In this document: positions 1 to 13,310 of the stretch, piece after piece
Layout of the letters: each line of letters starts with the position of its first letter
Position numbering within the stretch: position 1 is the stretch's first letter
Assembly: GCA_018398765.1 (NCBI GenBank)
Contig: JAHBMJ010004853.1
Span: 7,501 to 42,875 of the forward strand
Direction: 5' to 3'
From: Chromera velia
Taxonomy: Eukaryota; Sar; Chromeraceae
Length of the DNA stretch: 35,375 bases
The notes under the pieces: model-generated
Told to the model about the DNA's origin: nothing
Databases searched by the model: none
The model's input: only the letters and a program-made list of their open reading frames with translations
Position numbers and translations under genes: made by a program

Positions 1-265
1 TCTGTAGAGGTGGCGGGGTTCGGAGTGACGGCAGGTCCAGGCACAAATGAGCCTGTGTGGGGAATGCGCCTGTATGGTTCCACGGACGGCACCACATACA
101 CACAATTGGGCAGTTACACTGATTTGTTTTTGGGGTCCTGGGCGAGTGCAAGCTATGCAGTGAGCACCTGCACTGGGAGCTTCAACTACTTTAAATTTGA
201 AGTCCGACAGCGGGCAAACCACCTCGTTGGAAGCTGGCAGGCTTCCGAATTCACCCTCTTCCCGA
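1..265 (+). CDS. Exon: C-terminal part of discoidin-like domain 1
   Basis: The open frame covers the second half of a galactose-binding-like (F5/8 type C, discoidin) fold. It contains YGSTDGTTYTQLGSY, then a Cys, FNYFKFEVRQRA and a closing strand ending FTLFP. The full-length copies at 2379-2978 and 6650-7255 align with it block for block (YGSTDNTNWVLLG; FDHFRFVMQQRA). The exon is cut at the window edge. The donor is placed at 266 (GTCAGC), giving a phase-1 exit like every other module. In the family such domains bind glycans or lipids outside the cell; the ligand here is unknown. Confidence 0.75.
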
Positions 266-1893
266 GTCAGCCAGCACTTCCCTCCCTTTTTTTATGGTTC
301 CTTGGTTCCCCTCCTTCTTTCTTTGTGGTTCTGAAGAGGGAAGAAACAAACCTGGCAGTTTGGCAGTCAAATCTACAGTTAAGCAAAAGTGAAAGCTTGA
401 GCGGCAGAAAACGAGGAAGAATGAAACAAACAAAGCAGGAACATCTTCATGTCCGGACAACCGGTTTACGTGCATATCTCCAAGCGCGCAAGCAGACAGG
501 CAGGCAGGCAGGCAATCAGACAGAAAGCAAGTACGCAGACACGCACAAATCCATGGACAAAAACAGGGAAGAAGTAAACAGACGAAGAGAGCAGTGAAAA
601 AACAAAGAATTTAAGTGAACAGCAAAGGAAGGAATCAATGCTTGAAGCAAGAGGACCAACTGACTCCCAACCTCTCTGCCTCATCTCCTGAACCGAACTG
701 AATGCAGCCCTTTTTTTTTCTTTTTTTTTTCTGTATGAAAGTAAATAAGTCCCTGCCTCATCTCCTCAACCGCATGCAGCCCTTTACGATCTGGAACCTC
801 AAGCAGTTGTCTGCCAAGGTCGGTCGGTTCGTTGGTAGGTCAATGAGGGTCTGAGTCTTCATCCCTCATCCGCGCGGCTGTGCGACGTTGTTCTCTTAGC
901 TCGGACCGACATCTGATTTCCTGCCTGTGCCTTCCAGTCCATGCCTTCAACTGTGCCTGTGCGTGTGCCTGTGGACATGACGGCATGCAGTTGGCTCTTT
1001 CAGATTTCTCAGGGCGAGTTCAGTCCCACATGGTCGTTTGCTCTTCACCTCTTTCGGTTCGCCAACTTAGCTGAGTGTGCAGATGCGAACGAATGCCAAC
1101 TTACCTGAGTGTGCAGATGCGAACGAATGCCGACTTACATGAGTGTGCAGATGCGAACGAATGCCGACTTACATGAGTGTGCAGATGCGAACGAATGCCA
1201 TCTGATGACTCATAACTGCGATGCCAACGCCTTCTGTACCAACACGGTGGGGTCCTTCACCTGCACCTGTGTCGCTGGATACTCGACAGGGTCACCAGCG
1301 GGGTTGACTTGCACTGGTGAGTGCGTCTACGTGCGTAGGCACCGGTAAGATAGGACAATTTCTAATTTGTATTGGCTTTGTCGTGTGAACTCTTCGGTCT
1401 CAGCCTTCTCTCTCTGTGAAGATCAGACGCCTTCAAGGCAACGCAAAAGGAACATACACTGCAAGCAAGTTGCATCTGTTTTCTGTTTCTTTCAGTTTCT
1501 TCTTGTTGCACCTTCTCCTTAACTCTTCTCTTTTATCAATCGTCCCGCAATGCACCAACCTCATGCAGTTGCGTAGAGCTGAGGCTTTCCCTTAGTCTGC
1601 GATATGACCGCTTCTCCTCGGGATTTGCTGATCGGAGTATTCAGTCAACATTTCATCTTGACTTCTTTTCCATTTTGCTTTTTCGTTGTGCTTCTTCTGT
1701 TTGGTGTTCATCCTTGTTCTAGTTCTTTGTCCTTCAGGATCTTCTCTTGATTTTTTCAATTTAGGCAGACGTCGTTGATTGCTTTTTATTCTTGCTCTCT
1801 CTGTTCTTGTGTGTCTCTCTCTGGTTTGTTTCATTCTTCCGAGCGCCTTTCAACCGCTGGGAGTCCCCCTTTGTTTCTCACCGACATTTATGA

Positions 1894-1924
<31 letters not shown>

Positions 1925-4900
1925 GATGCCCAACATGGCAGAAAGAAATCTCTCGCTGTGCTCCTTCTTGCATGCCCCCTCGGTCGATCGATCTATCCCT
2001 CGATCTGCGTGCATTCATTCATTCTTTCACTTATTCAACATTGTGATGCATGCATGCATGCAGACATCAATGAATGCACTGGAGGCACCCACACATGCGA
2101 CGCCAACGCCCAGTGCACCAACACAGTCGGGTCCTTCACCTGTTCCTGCAACAATGGGTACTCCTCTACACCTCCTGCTTGTAGCCCAACAAGTCAGTTT
2201 CTTCTCTCTACCTATCTCTCTGCTGACTGCGCGTGTGTCTGTCTGATGAGGGGTGGCTTAGGTTTTCATGTGAATCTGCTCCACGGAATTCTAAAGGAAC
2301 CGACGTCCAGCTGAGGCAGATAGATGCTTCTGCCCTTGCGTGAATTCATTGCCGGCCTGGTCTTGCGAGTGGATGCAGCGACTGTGGGCACAACGGTGAA
2401 AGTCTTTCCTCCTTCCGACATCGCTGCCGGGAGTGCGTGGACACAAGACGCCTCTGTCCAGTACTCCAGCCTTGATACTTTCTACACCTCTTACTCAGGC
2501 TCAGACAGCTCCTGTCACGGAACATTTAGAGCCATGACGAACGAAGTTTGGGCAACCGACAGGGGGCCTGCAGAACTTTTTGACGGAGAAACCACCCCAA
2601 ATCCAGAAGGTTTCCAATCTACCTCATACATTTTCCGTCGGGGTGGACCAAATTCAGTGCATGAAGTCATTCTCCAGCTTCCCTGCAGCATCGAACTCGC
2701 AGCTTGGGCTCCCTCTTCCCGCAATTACGGCAGCAATCAGCAGGGATCGGTGCTCAAGATGGAAGCGTACGGATCAACAGACAACACCAATTGGGTTCTC
2801 CTAGGGAATTACAATGAGTACAGCAGTGGAGGGACGTTCTGGTCGAACGGACAGACTTCAGTATTCCCTGTGAGCAACTGCACGGCAGGCAGCTTCGACC
2901 ACTTTCGATTTGTTATGCAACAAAGGGCCTATCACACAGATGGAGTGTGGTACATGGCCGAGATCTCACTCTACAGCTGTGAGTCAGTCAGTTTGTCTGT
3001 CTGTCTGTCAGACAGTCAGTCTGTCAGTCATTCAGTCAGTCATCCCTGAACCGTCCTTTTCTTTTTCCACTGCTGTGATGTAGCAACAGTATTCTCACGG
3101 CATCCGACAGCTGTGTGTTTGTGTGAAAATGGACCCCCAGGTAGCCTTGACATTGTGTGTTTGTTCTTTCCGCGCCCAAGTGCATTCGCTCACAATTATC
3201 CATATGTGACCCTTGCCTGTCCCGCCGTTGACCATGCCGCACTTGACGCGATTCGATACCGTTCGAAATTCGGACATGATCGATGCACTCTGTTTCCATT
3301 TGTTGTGCTCACTTTGCTCCTTCTGGTTGCTTTCGCCCACTGCGACGAGTTGTAGTGCCAAAAATGGTCTTTCTGTCTGTCTGCAATTGACCTCCTTGCA
3401 TGACCTGATTGCACGATGCAGCGCTGTTCCCTCTTTCTCCCAGCGGCGTGGTCTGCAACGGTACGCTTTCCGCCTATCTGAAATAAATGACGTGATTTCG
3501 TCAATCTAATTGGCCTTCGTATCCAGCCATCATCTTAGTGAAACCAGAAAGAAAACCTCGAGCCTGTGCATTAGTATTCGAATCTATCTTTTCATCTTCA
3601 TCTTTCCGAAAGGCCCACAGCTGCATGTAGTTGGATCCGATTGTGTCTCTCTCGGTCCACGTGCATGCGAATCTATCTCGGATCTGTTCCTGTCCTTTTT
3701 TGGTTTTCTTTCTTTTCCACCCAGACTGTCTGCCTGTCTGTCCGTCCAAACTTCAGGCCCCCTATCCACCCAGCCGTCTGCCTGCGTATCTAGGTTCCCG
3801 TCTGTCAATAGATCTCTTTGTCACTTGCATCTTTCTCTGCACCGACGACGTACGTGCATCGATTCAGCATGTTCACAAGATATTGGCTAAAGCGGACGGA
3901 TGTTTTCTATGAAAATCTCTGATTGATCTTTCTTCTGTCGGCCCACCCGTAGGACTCTACTGAGATTTCCATGAGAGTGACAGCGAATATGCGAATATTG
4001 GGAGGACGAAGCTTGGCGTCAGCTTCCATCAACAACTCTCAAAAACGATTTGCGAAAAACAGGGCAAGGCATATCTCACCGGGCAGGCATTCCCCGCAAC
4101 ATCCAACCCCCTCCCCTCACCACATTGATGGATCATACAGTGTGTTTCTTTGTGCACGTGTCGGTCGCTTCAGACACATCACCTTGTATACGTGGTCTCA
4201 TCGTCTTGAATACTTCATTGGTCTTTGCAGCCGCCTCTTGCAATCAAGCGTCTAACCCCGATCCGAACGCTATGACGGCCCAGGTGATCAGGACGGATTC
4301 CTCTCAGACAGGCACAACCACGGATACCGCCACATTCACCTACAGCTGCAACAACGGGTACCAGCTGGTAGGGTCTGCAACAACGACGTTCACTTGCACT
4401 GCAACAGGGGTCGGCACTTCTGCTTGGCAGAGGGGAACACTGCCCACATGCACAGGTTGGTAATGGCTCCAATCCGCAAAATACGAGCAGATCGCATCCG
4501 ACACTGGACCTGAGTATGTCAAAGGTGAAATTGCGGTACCTCTTTATTTTACCGTCTGATGCAAACAAAGTCGCGCTTGAACCTGTATTACTTTGTACAA
4601 ATAAAGCATTATCAGGGGGTCATATATGTGCGGACGGAAAGGGATACTCCTCGCGGCTCCCTCCCTCCTTTGGCCGATTTGACTGGCCTGTCCGTCCGAT
4701 TGGCTAATGAGTCGGGAGAAGAAGGGGAAAAGAAAGGACGCATGATCTCTCTCTTCATTTGGATCTGTATCCCTCTGGCATGTATGGAAGGAAAAGAGCA
4801 CTCAGTGCATGGGCTGATCAATCGATCAATAGACGCATTTGTCCTCCTCTCCGTTTATAAACTTCAACTTTATTTGACCCAATCCCTGCAGCCGCATCTT

Positions 4901-7900
4901 GCAACGAGGTCAACGACTCCCAACCGAACACCCTGAGTGCCCAGGTCATCCGCAGCGACTCTGGACAGACAGGAACTACCACCGACACCGCCACCTTCAC
5001 CTACAGCTGCAATAGCGGCTATCAGCTTGTCGGCTCCGGAACACCCACATTCACCTACACCGGGACAGGAGTCGGATCGTCAGAATGGCAAGGCACCGTT
5101 CCCACTTGTACAGGTCAGACATTTGAGTATGCGCCTCGATCCATTTCACTGATTGATTTTCCAGCATGATGCATCCTCTTCCTGCCGAGGCGGGAAAAGA
5201 AAGGTTGACCAGAGGGTAAACAATTCAGTAATTTCATCTCTTTCACCAGCGCTCAGGACCTGGTGCTATGTTGCTCTGAGCCGAGGTATGTGTCTGTCCC
5301 TCAGCCCCTGCAGCACTCCAAAGAGGTGTGCAAAAAACATCCGGAGATTCTCTGTCTCTGATTTCGCCCAGCGTACTGATCGCTAGTACTGTCCCTTTCC
5401 TGCCGGTTTTTCATGGACTCGATCGTGCTTGCGCTTCGGTGTCCTGGTCGATTTGCATGTCGAGAGCATCTTGAATACTACTTTTCCATACGCTAGCTGG
5501 TCCACATGCACAACAAGATGAGCATTTCAGAACGCGGATCTTCCCTCTTCTTCCCTATGGAACTTCGATGACACGTTGCGAGTCTCTTCGTGTGCATGGC
5601 TGTGTGTCTAGAACCTCTCTCGTTCTGTCTTCTTTGCATCGACTCCAGTGTTTACACGTATGATTCTGCTTCTATTTCCCCTTTGAAGCTTCCTGAAAAA
5701 GAGGTGTTTCTCTTCTGCTCTGTCGCAAAGAGTTCGTTCAAAAACGGTGCTTACCTACGGTCTGCAGCTGTATCATGCAACGCGGGAGATGACCCCGAAG
5801 CGAACACGCTCGCCACACACGTTTTGCGAGCCGACGTAGGGCAGACGGGCAATACTGGCGACACTGCAATATTCACATACACATGCGCCTCTGCCGGGTA
5901 TTCTCTTGACAGTGCTGGTGGAGTCACATTCACATGCACTGGGGACTCATACGGAGTTTCCACTTGGAAGGGCACTCCCCCAACGTGCTCAGGTCAGCTT
6001 CAATTGTCTTAATTCAAGCTGGCACCTCTAGCTCTCCGACTGTCAAAGATCTTGTTGGATTCATGCGCTTTGCGGGGATTCTCAGGCTGGGAGGTAATTT
6101 TCTCTTCCTTTGAGGAAAAAAATAACCAGAGAGCGCGGAATCGATGCGCGCATGCCTCGTTCGCCTCATTCTATTTTTTGCATGGAACACTTATCGATGG
6201 TGTCCTGCATCATAATGTGTGTGCATGCTTACTACACGTATGTCTCTGATTGTATGTGTACTCTCTGTGTTCAGACATCAACGAGTGCACAGCTGGGACC
6301 CACGACTGCGACACAAACGCCGCCTGCACGAACACCGCGGCCTCCTTCACGTGCGCCTGCAACACGGGGTACTCATCTGGGACCTGCAGTCCGACGAGTG
6401 AGTTGGTTTGAGGATTGATTGATCGATTGATTGATTCACTGATTGCTGATGTGTCTATGCAGTAATTCGTTCGGTGCTCTCCCCCTTTTTGGCAGCATGA
6501 AGTCCTCACCTTCTTTGCAAGCGCGCATGTTGTGTTGATTTCTTTTTAATTGCAGTCCATTTTTTCATGAATCCGCGTGCATTTTTTTTTAGTTGCCTAG
6601 CTGTGTGGCGTTCTCTGCATCGGTGCCCGCACTGACTGCATGCGTGCAGTTAACGTCGGAACGACCGTGACGACACTTCCCCCTTCTGACATCGCTGCTG
6701 GGGATTCCTGGATTGAGGATTCCTCGACCACCTACAGAGACAGGAACACCTTCTACACAGACTACTCAGGATCGGATGCCTCATGCCAGGGTCGATACAG
6801 AGTCATGAGTGACGTTGGGTGGAATTCTGGCAACAGCCCTGCGCAGGCGTTTGACCGAATCAATCCGACAGGAGGAGCCACTTCTTACTGGAGGACCGTG
6901 CAAAACGCCAATCAGAGGGTATGGGGCACCCTACCAGACCGTGAGATCATCATCCAACTGCCTTGCTCGGTCCAACTTGCGGGTTGGGGTGCGGCATCCC
7001 GTGATGCTGGATGGAGCGGGGCGGACACGATGCTGCACACGTTTTGGGTGCAGGGCTCGAACGATAACGTGGTGTGGCAAACGCTTGACTACCACTCGAC
7101 CAATACTTGGGGTACTCCGACTGAGTCTGGAGTTCTGTTCAATTTTGAGGTTGACAGTTGCTTGGGCACTTTTTCGTATTTCCGATTCTTGATCGAGAGA
7201 AGAGCACGGATCTCGGACGGACCCATTCATGTGGCCGACATCGTCCTCTATCCCCGTGAGTAGCGATTTCCTCCTATTGCATGCGCATGGGCTTGTTGCA
7301 CCCGGCTAGATTCTTTGTTGTTTTCGTTGCAACACTCTTTCGTGCATGCATGTGTCCTTCCTGTGCTGTTTACATCCATCCGTGCACAACCCCCACAGGA
7401 ATGTTTGGCTTTTGGGCCGAAGCCAAACTGCGTGCTTGTTCATGCCGTGCTTTTCCTTGAATCGTGGAGTGATCGGGTCAGGAGATTCGATTGTGGTCTA
7501 GACATGAATCCTGCGTTCCGTTTCGGTATGAATCCGCGCAATGATGAATGACATTGCTGCTTTTACTCTCAAGACATCAAAAAGATCGTATGCAGACAAC
7601 GCTTGCCTCTCATCGATTTCTTTTTGCTCTTCTCATTTACTCTGCTTCATGAATGTGCAGCGACATCGACGCTGCCAACACCAGGAGTCTCGTGCACTGG
7701 TGGGTCCGGGAAACCTGGATCCCTTTGCAAATATTCGCTTTTCTTTTTAGGCCGAGGTGCATGTTTGAAATCAACAAGAATGAGATGCATGATTCTCTTC
7801 TTTGAAAAAGCCCGTCAAATCCAGTGAAATTCTTTTTTCGAAGATGCGTCCGAAACTTTTACTTACTATGATTATCCACACATGAATCAAACGGCTTATT

Positions 7901-10900
7901 GGGTTCTCCTCTTCTCTTCTCGCCACTTTGTCTGATCAGTGAATGAGAAATTTGGCTGGGTGGGTGCCTCTCGATCCTTCTGAGCCCATACATACATGTG
8001 CGGACGGAAAGGGATACTCCTCGCGGCTCCCTCCCTCCTTTGGCCGATTTGACTGGCTGTCCGTCCGATTGGCTAATGAGTCGGGAAAAGGAGAGGAAAA
8101 GAAAGAACTCATGGTCTCTCTCTTCATTTGGATCTGTATCCCTCTGGCATGTATGGAAGGAAAAGAGCACTCAGTGCATGGGCTGATCAATCGATCAATG
8201 GACGCATTTGTCCTCCTCTCCGTTTATAAACTTCAACTTTATTTGACCCAATCCCTGCAGCCGCATCTTGCGACGAGGTCAACGACTCCCAGCCGAACAC
8301 CCTCAGTGCCCAGGTCATCCGCAGCGACTCTGGACAGACAGGAACTACCACCGACACCGCCACCTTCACCTACAGCTGCAATAGCGGCTATCAGCTTGTC
8401 GGCTCCNNNNNNNNNNNNNNNNNNNNNNNNNNNNNNNNNNNNNNNNNNNNNNNNNNNNNNNNNNNNNNNNNNNNNNNNNNNNNNNNNNNNNNNNNNNNNN
8501 NNNNNNNNNNNNNNNNNNNNNNNNNNNNNNNNNNNNNNNNNNNNNNNNNNNNNNNNNNNNNNNNNNNNNNNNNNNNNNNNNNNNNNNNNNNNNNNNNNNN
8601 NNNNNNNNNNNNNNNNNNNNNNNNNNNNNNNNNNNNNNNNNNNNNNNNNNNNNNNNNNNNNNNNNGAACACCCACATTCACCTGCACCGGGACAGGAGTC
8701 GGATCGTCAGAATGGCAAGGCACCGTCCCCACGTGCACAGGTCAGATTTTATGGACAGGAAAGATAGTGAGGAGAAGAGACAAATCTGTATGTCAATCTC
8801 CTTTACCAACACAAAGGTATGAATCATTCTCGCATGCACGTATGCATTCTTCGGCACATTCATTACCTCGCCATGTCAATCACAGGCACGTGCAATAAAG
8901 GCGCAGCTGAAAAATGATCTATGAAGCACAAGTGAGACTTTTCATTGCCCTCCGTAAACCCATTCCGTTGCCGACTCACTCATGGACTGTGTGCAGCTGT
9001 CTCGTGCAATCAGGCCACCGACCCCGACCCCAACGCCCTGACTGCCCAGGTGATCCGAACAGACTCCTCACAGACGGGGACTACCACGGATACCGCCACT
9101 TTCACGTACAGTTGCAACAACGGGTACGCGCTTTCTGCAGCTGTCTCGTGCAATCAGGCCACCGACCCCGACCCCAACGCCCTGACTGCCCAGGTGATCC
9201 GAACAGACTCCTCACAGACGGGGACTACCACGGATACCGCCACTTTCACGTACAGTTGCAACAACGGGTACGCGCTTTCGGGGTCTGCAACAACGACCTT
9301 TACGTGCACAGCACTCGCCTATGCCTCCTCCCAATGGCAAGGGGGCACACTGCCGACATGCTCAGGTGAGTGAGGAAGTGAGTGAGTGAGTGAGTGAGGA
9401 AGTGAGTGAGTGAGTGATTGAGTGAGTGAATGAGAGGCTCTGCATGGAGGAGCTCGGGTGAGTCAATTTCAACAAAAAGGTTGACGGTGGTAAAGGAGTG
9501 AAAGTGAATAGGATTCGGTACGGGAGGTCTCCAGTCCCTGTTTTGTGCTGCGGCTGAGCTTCAGCCAGTCTCCTACACAAGGCGAGCAGCAAAAGTGTAA
9601 CCGTTGTATGCTGCAGCCGTATCGTGCGACGAGGTCAACGATCCGCAACCCAACGCCCTGACTGCTGAGGTGATCAGGACGGATTCCTCTCAGACAGGCA
9701 CAACCACGGATACCGCCACAATGACCTACAGCTGCAAAAACGGGTACCAGCTGGTAGGGTCTGCCACCACGACGTTCACTTGCACTGGGACTGCACTCGG
9801 AACATCCGCGTGGCAGGGGGGGACTCTACCGACCTGCACAGGTGGGCCTCTACCTGAGTCTATGCAGCAGTGAAAACAATTAAGTGTCACTGCGTCAGAT
9901 CAGCTGCAATTTCGTTCTCATACAATCGAGCACATCATCGAAGCAGTATGGGACTACACTGTTTTCTTCATACGATCATGTCACTTTCTGCGGGACCTCG
10001 ATTCTTTGATACGCAGTGTGGCCATATATTTTCTTAAGCCCATTTGTCGGGTCACACTTGCTACATACTCAAGCATGTTGCCTGGCTCTCTTTTCGATAG
10101 TGGTTGATCAAAGTTGTAAGTCCCCATCAAAATCGACGTGCTGCTTGAATACATACTCTTATTTCAACTTTGCAGCCGTGTCCTGCAACGAAGCATCCGA
10201 CCCTCAACCCAACACTCTGGGAGCACAGGTGGTCAGGACGGACTCCGGGCAGGTGGGAACGACCACACAGAGCACCAATTTCGGCTTCAGCTGCAACAAC
10301 GGATACGTGCTGGACAGCCTTGGGACGGTCTCCTTTGCGTGCACCGGCACCGCCTACGCGACCTCCGTGTGGCAAGGGACGCCACCAACGTGCTCAGGTC
10401 AGTGCGTCCGTAAGGAGGAAGTGGAGAAGGTTTATTAAAATGTCTCTTTTTGGAAGCCTTCTGCTATTTGCCGAGCTTTTCTTCCGTGACGTTGTTTGTT
10501 TTCTGTCTCGGTTTAAAACACTCACTTCTCTTTGTTGTCTGTTGACACTCCGAAGTCTCGATACCACTTCTTGCCTCGCTCTCAGCTGTCAGCCCCTATA
10601 GCTTTTCGGTTTCACATCCAAGTAAACCCTGTCTGCAATTCACGTCGCTACGCTGCAGCCGTTGCTTGCGATGAGGTAAACGACCCTCAGCCGAACGCAC
10701 TTGGTCCAAACGTTCAACGAACAGACTTTGGACAGACAGGCAACACAACCGACAGCACCACCTTCACCTACACGTGCGACATCGGATACTCTCTCGACAG
10801 CGCCGCTGCTGTCTCTTTCTCGTGCACGGGAGACTCTTACAGTGTCTCTTCGTGGAAGGGCACACCACCTACGTGCTCAGGTGGGTGGGTCTGTTGGTTT

Positions 10901-13271
10901 TAATATGTCTTTCCGCCTGTGTCCCTGCCCATGCACTCTCCACGACGTGAGGTCCTTTCTGATCAGCTTTCACGCTTCATGTCCCGTTTCTTCTCTTCTA
11001 TGAAGGGCAACCGTTTTCTTCCTTTCTTTGTTTGTGGACGGGCGGAGGCATTCTGTCCCTGTCCTAGGCCAGTTTTTGGGCAGCCCGGCTCGAGAGAGAA
11101 AGTTTGATTTCCCAACACGTGAGGCGCCGATGTACCACCGCATTTGATTCTGCATTCACGCTCGACACACATCGATGTGCAGCTGTGGCATGCGACGAAG
11201 CCAACGACCCCGAGCCAAATCTGCTCGACGCCAACAACACACGCGTAGACTCGGGTCAAAGTGGCGTCACAGGGGACACTGCCGTCTTCACGTACAGTTG
11301 CCTTCCGGGGTTTGCCCTCGACGGGCCTGCTGCAGTGACCTTCTCGTGCACTGCAGACGGTTTGGGTGCCTCGTCCTGGAACGGCACGCCCACCACCTGC
11401 ACAGGTTCGTTGGTTGGTTGGAAGGTGAATCTCCTCATGTGTCCAGCTACTTCATCAATAGAGCTCTGAATCTGAATTAGTATCATCAGGTCGTCCAGTC
11501 AGTCAACCAGGCTAGCCTTGAGAGCTTCTGCATGCGTGTTTGTATTTCTTCCAAAAAAAACATCAAGGAATGAATGGCTGACTACTACAATTTTGTGCGT
11601 TCCTGGACTGCCGCTTACGTATCAGAATATTTGCATGGAAAAAGGTGCGAACTTAGACACATGCACAGGTGATCTGCGTGGATGGATGCATGCATGCAGC
11701 TGTCTCGTGCAATGAGACCACAGATATCCAGCCGAACAGCCCTGCTGCGAACTCTCTGAGAAATGATGCGGGAGGGCAGACGGGGAATACGGGGGACATC
11801 ACCGTATTCAACTACAGCTGCAACGCCGGCTACGTGTTCCTGGCAGAATCGGATGCACAGTTCACCTGTACAGGGGACGCGGTTGGGGTGTCGACGTGGA
11901 AGGGCACGCCTCCTGACTGCTTAAGTGGGTCAATCTTTGTTTCTTGCACTTCGATCGTGCCCTCCTTTCTCTGTCTGTGGCGTGGTTGTGTGTGTGTGTT
12001 GGCGGGGGGNGGGGGGAGAGGAGACAAAATCCCTATCCTTCAGCCTCTCCTTATGCTTCACTGCATGTGCCTGCTTCCCGCCTTACGCCTCCCTCCGTGC
12101 AGACTTCGACGAGTGCACCAACCAGACGCACAACTGCTACCCTGACGTCGCCACCTGCACAGACACAGTCGGATCCTTCGAGTGTGCGTGTAACCTGGGC
12201 TTCCAGGGAGACGGCCTGGTGACGTGCGCATGTCAGTTTATTCATGCACTCAATCTGCTGAAATGGTGCTGCAATTTTTCTACACAGAATTCCATTCGAC
12301 TTCTGAATGCGCACCCAAGCAGTCCCCGACGTTCATCCAGCATCTTGAGCTGCATGGTGTAAACGATGGGATCTCGGATGAAAGCGACTGTCCGACCTCT
12401 GCAGACGGCGACGCATGTGTGTCTTCCTGAGGGGCGGCAAGGCCCCCCCCTTTAGTTGCAAAGGCACCTCCATGTACATATAGAAATCCAGGACAGATGC
12501 AGGCGGAACTTTTTTTGTAATCATACTGCTCCAGGTTGAAGTGTGCATCTATCTCTATACTGATGAGTGCATCTGTCTGTCTGCTGATGGCTGCAGTCAC
12601 TGCCGGTCCAGTGGTCAGTTCCTCTCTTTGACCTTGGGGGAGGAGAATTGCAGGATGATCGAGGCAGAATTCTCCAACGCGGAGATTGAGACTGAACTTT
12701 CTCTCATGGCAACTTACAATGCCCGATTTTTGCCTTTGCAGTTTGAGCTGCTTGAAGTATTAACAATCAACTCTTCAGGCTTCACTTTGCTTTTTCGTTC
12801 TCTCCTCCCCCATCTCTTGTGATGCCCTTCTATCTCTTGGACAAGAGAGCTCGCTTTTAGCATCTTGGGGTTGATTTTCTATTTCTTTTCCCCTGCATGC
12901 TTTCGAACGTTTGTGGCTCCAATCGACTTTTCCCGCTCTTTTGCCCTGAGACTATCCTTGGCGGTTTCGGGCATTTCTTGCATGCATTTTTCCTTTTCTC
13001 CTTGCCCGCCTGAAGATTCGAGACATCTGCGAGCCCGACGGAAGCACTCCAGCAGCAGAAGTGACTGCCAACTACAACACAGAGGGGGACGTCATCCAAC
13101 AGTGGCAGTCCGACAACGCAGCTCTTCCGGGGAGTGCGGACTTGGTCGGTCCCGTGTTTTACCGTTGGGGTGTCAGACAAATGTAGTCTGAGGTAGAAGA
13201 GAGGCAAAGAGAGGTCATTGCAAAACCTTTGAATCGATTCAATGAAGACGAACCAGGCTGAAAAAAAATGT

Positions 13272-13310
<39 letters not shown>

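Larger units (their letters stand above)
7996..8740 (+). repeat. Segmental duplication copy B (intron tail plus sushi exon)
   Basis: Matches 4626-5113 at an offset of about 3,370 bases. The match crosses the intron-exon border without loss of similarity. It is interrupted by the run of N at 8407-8665. Confidence 0.93.

Noticed and set aside
1775..2314. Long ORFs running through the (CA)n repeat and EGF exon 2
   Set aside because: They read through intron and microsatellite sequence; only the EGF exon inside them shows conserved residues.
10127..10375. Minus-strand and alternative-frame ORFs over the sushi exons
   Set aside because: Mirror images of conserved coding exons; no Cys pattern or domain in these frames.
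12288..12430. Open text ECAPKQSPTF... as an exon after EGF 4
   Set aside because: Joining at its acceptor makes TAA, no other acceptor gives the right phase, and no family is recognised. It may be a degenerate exon.
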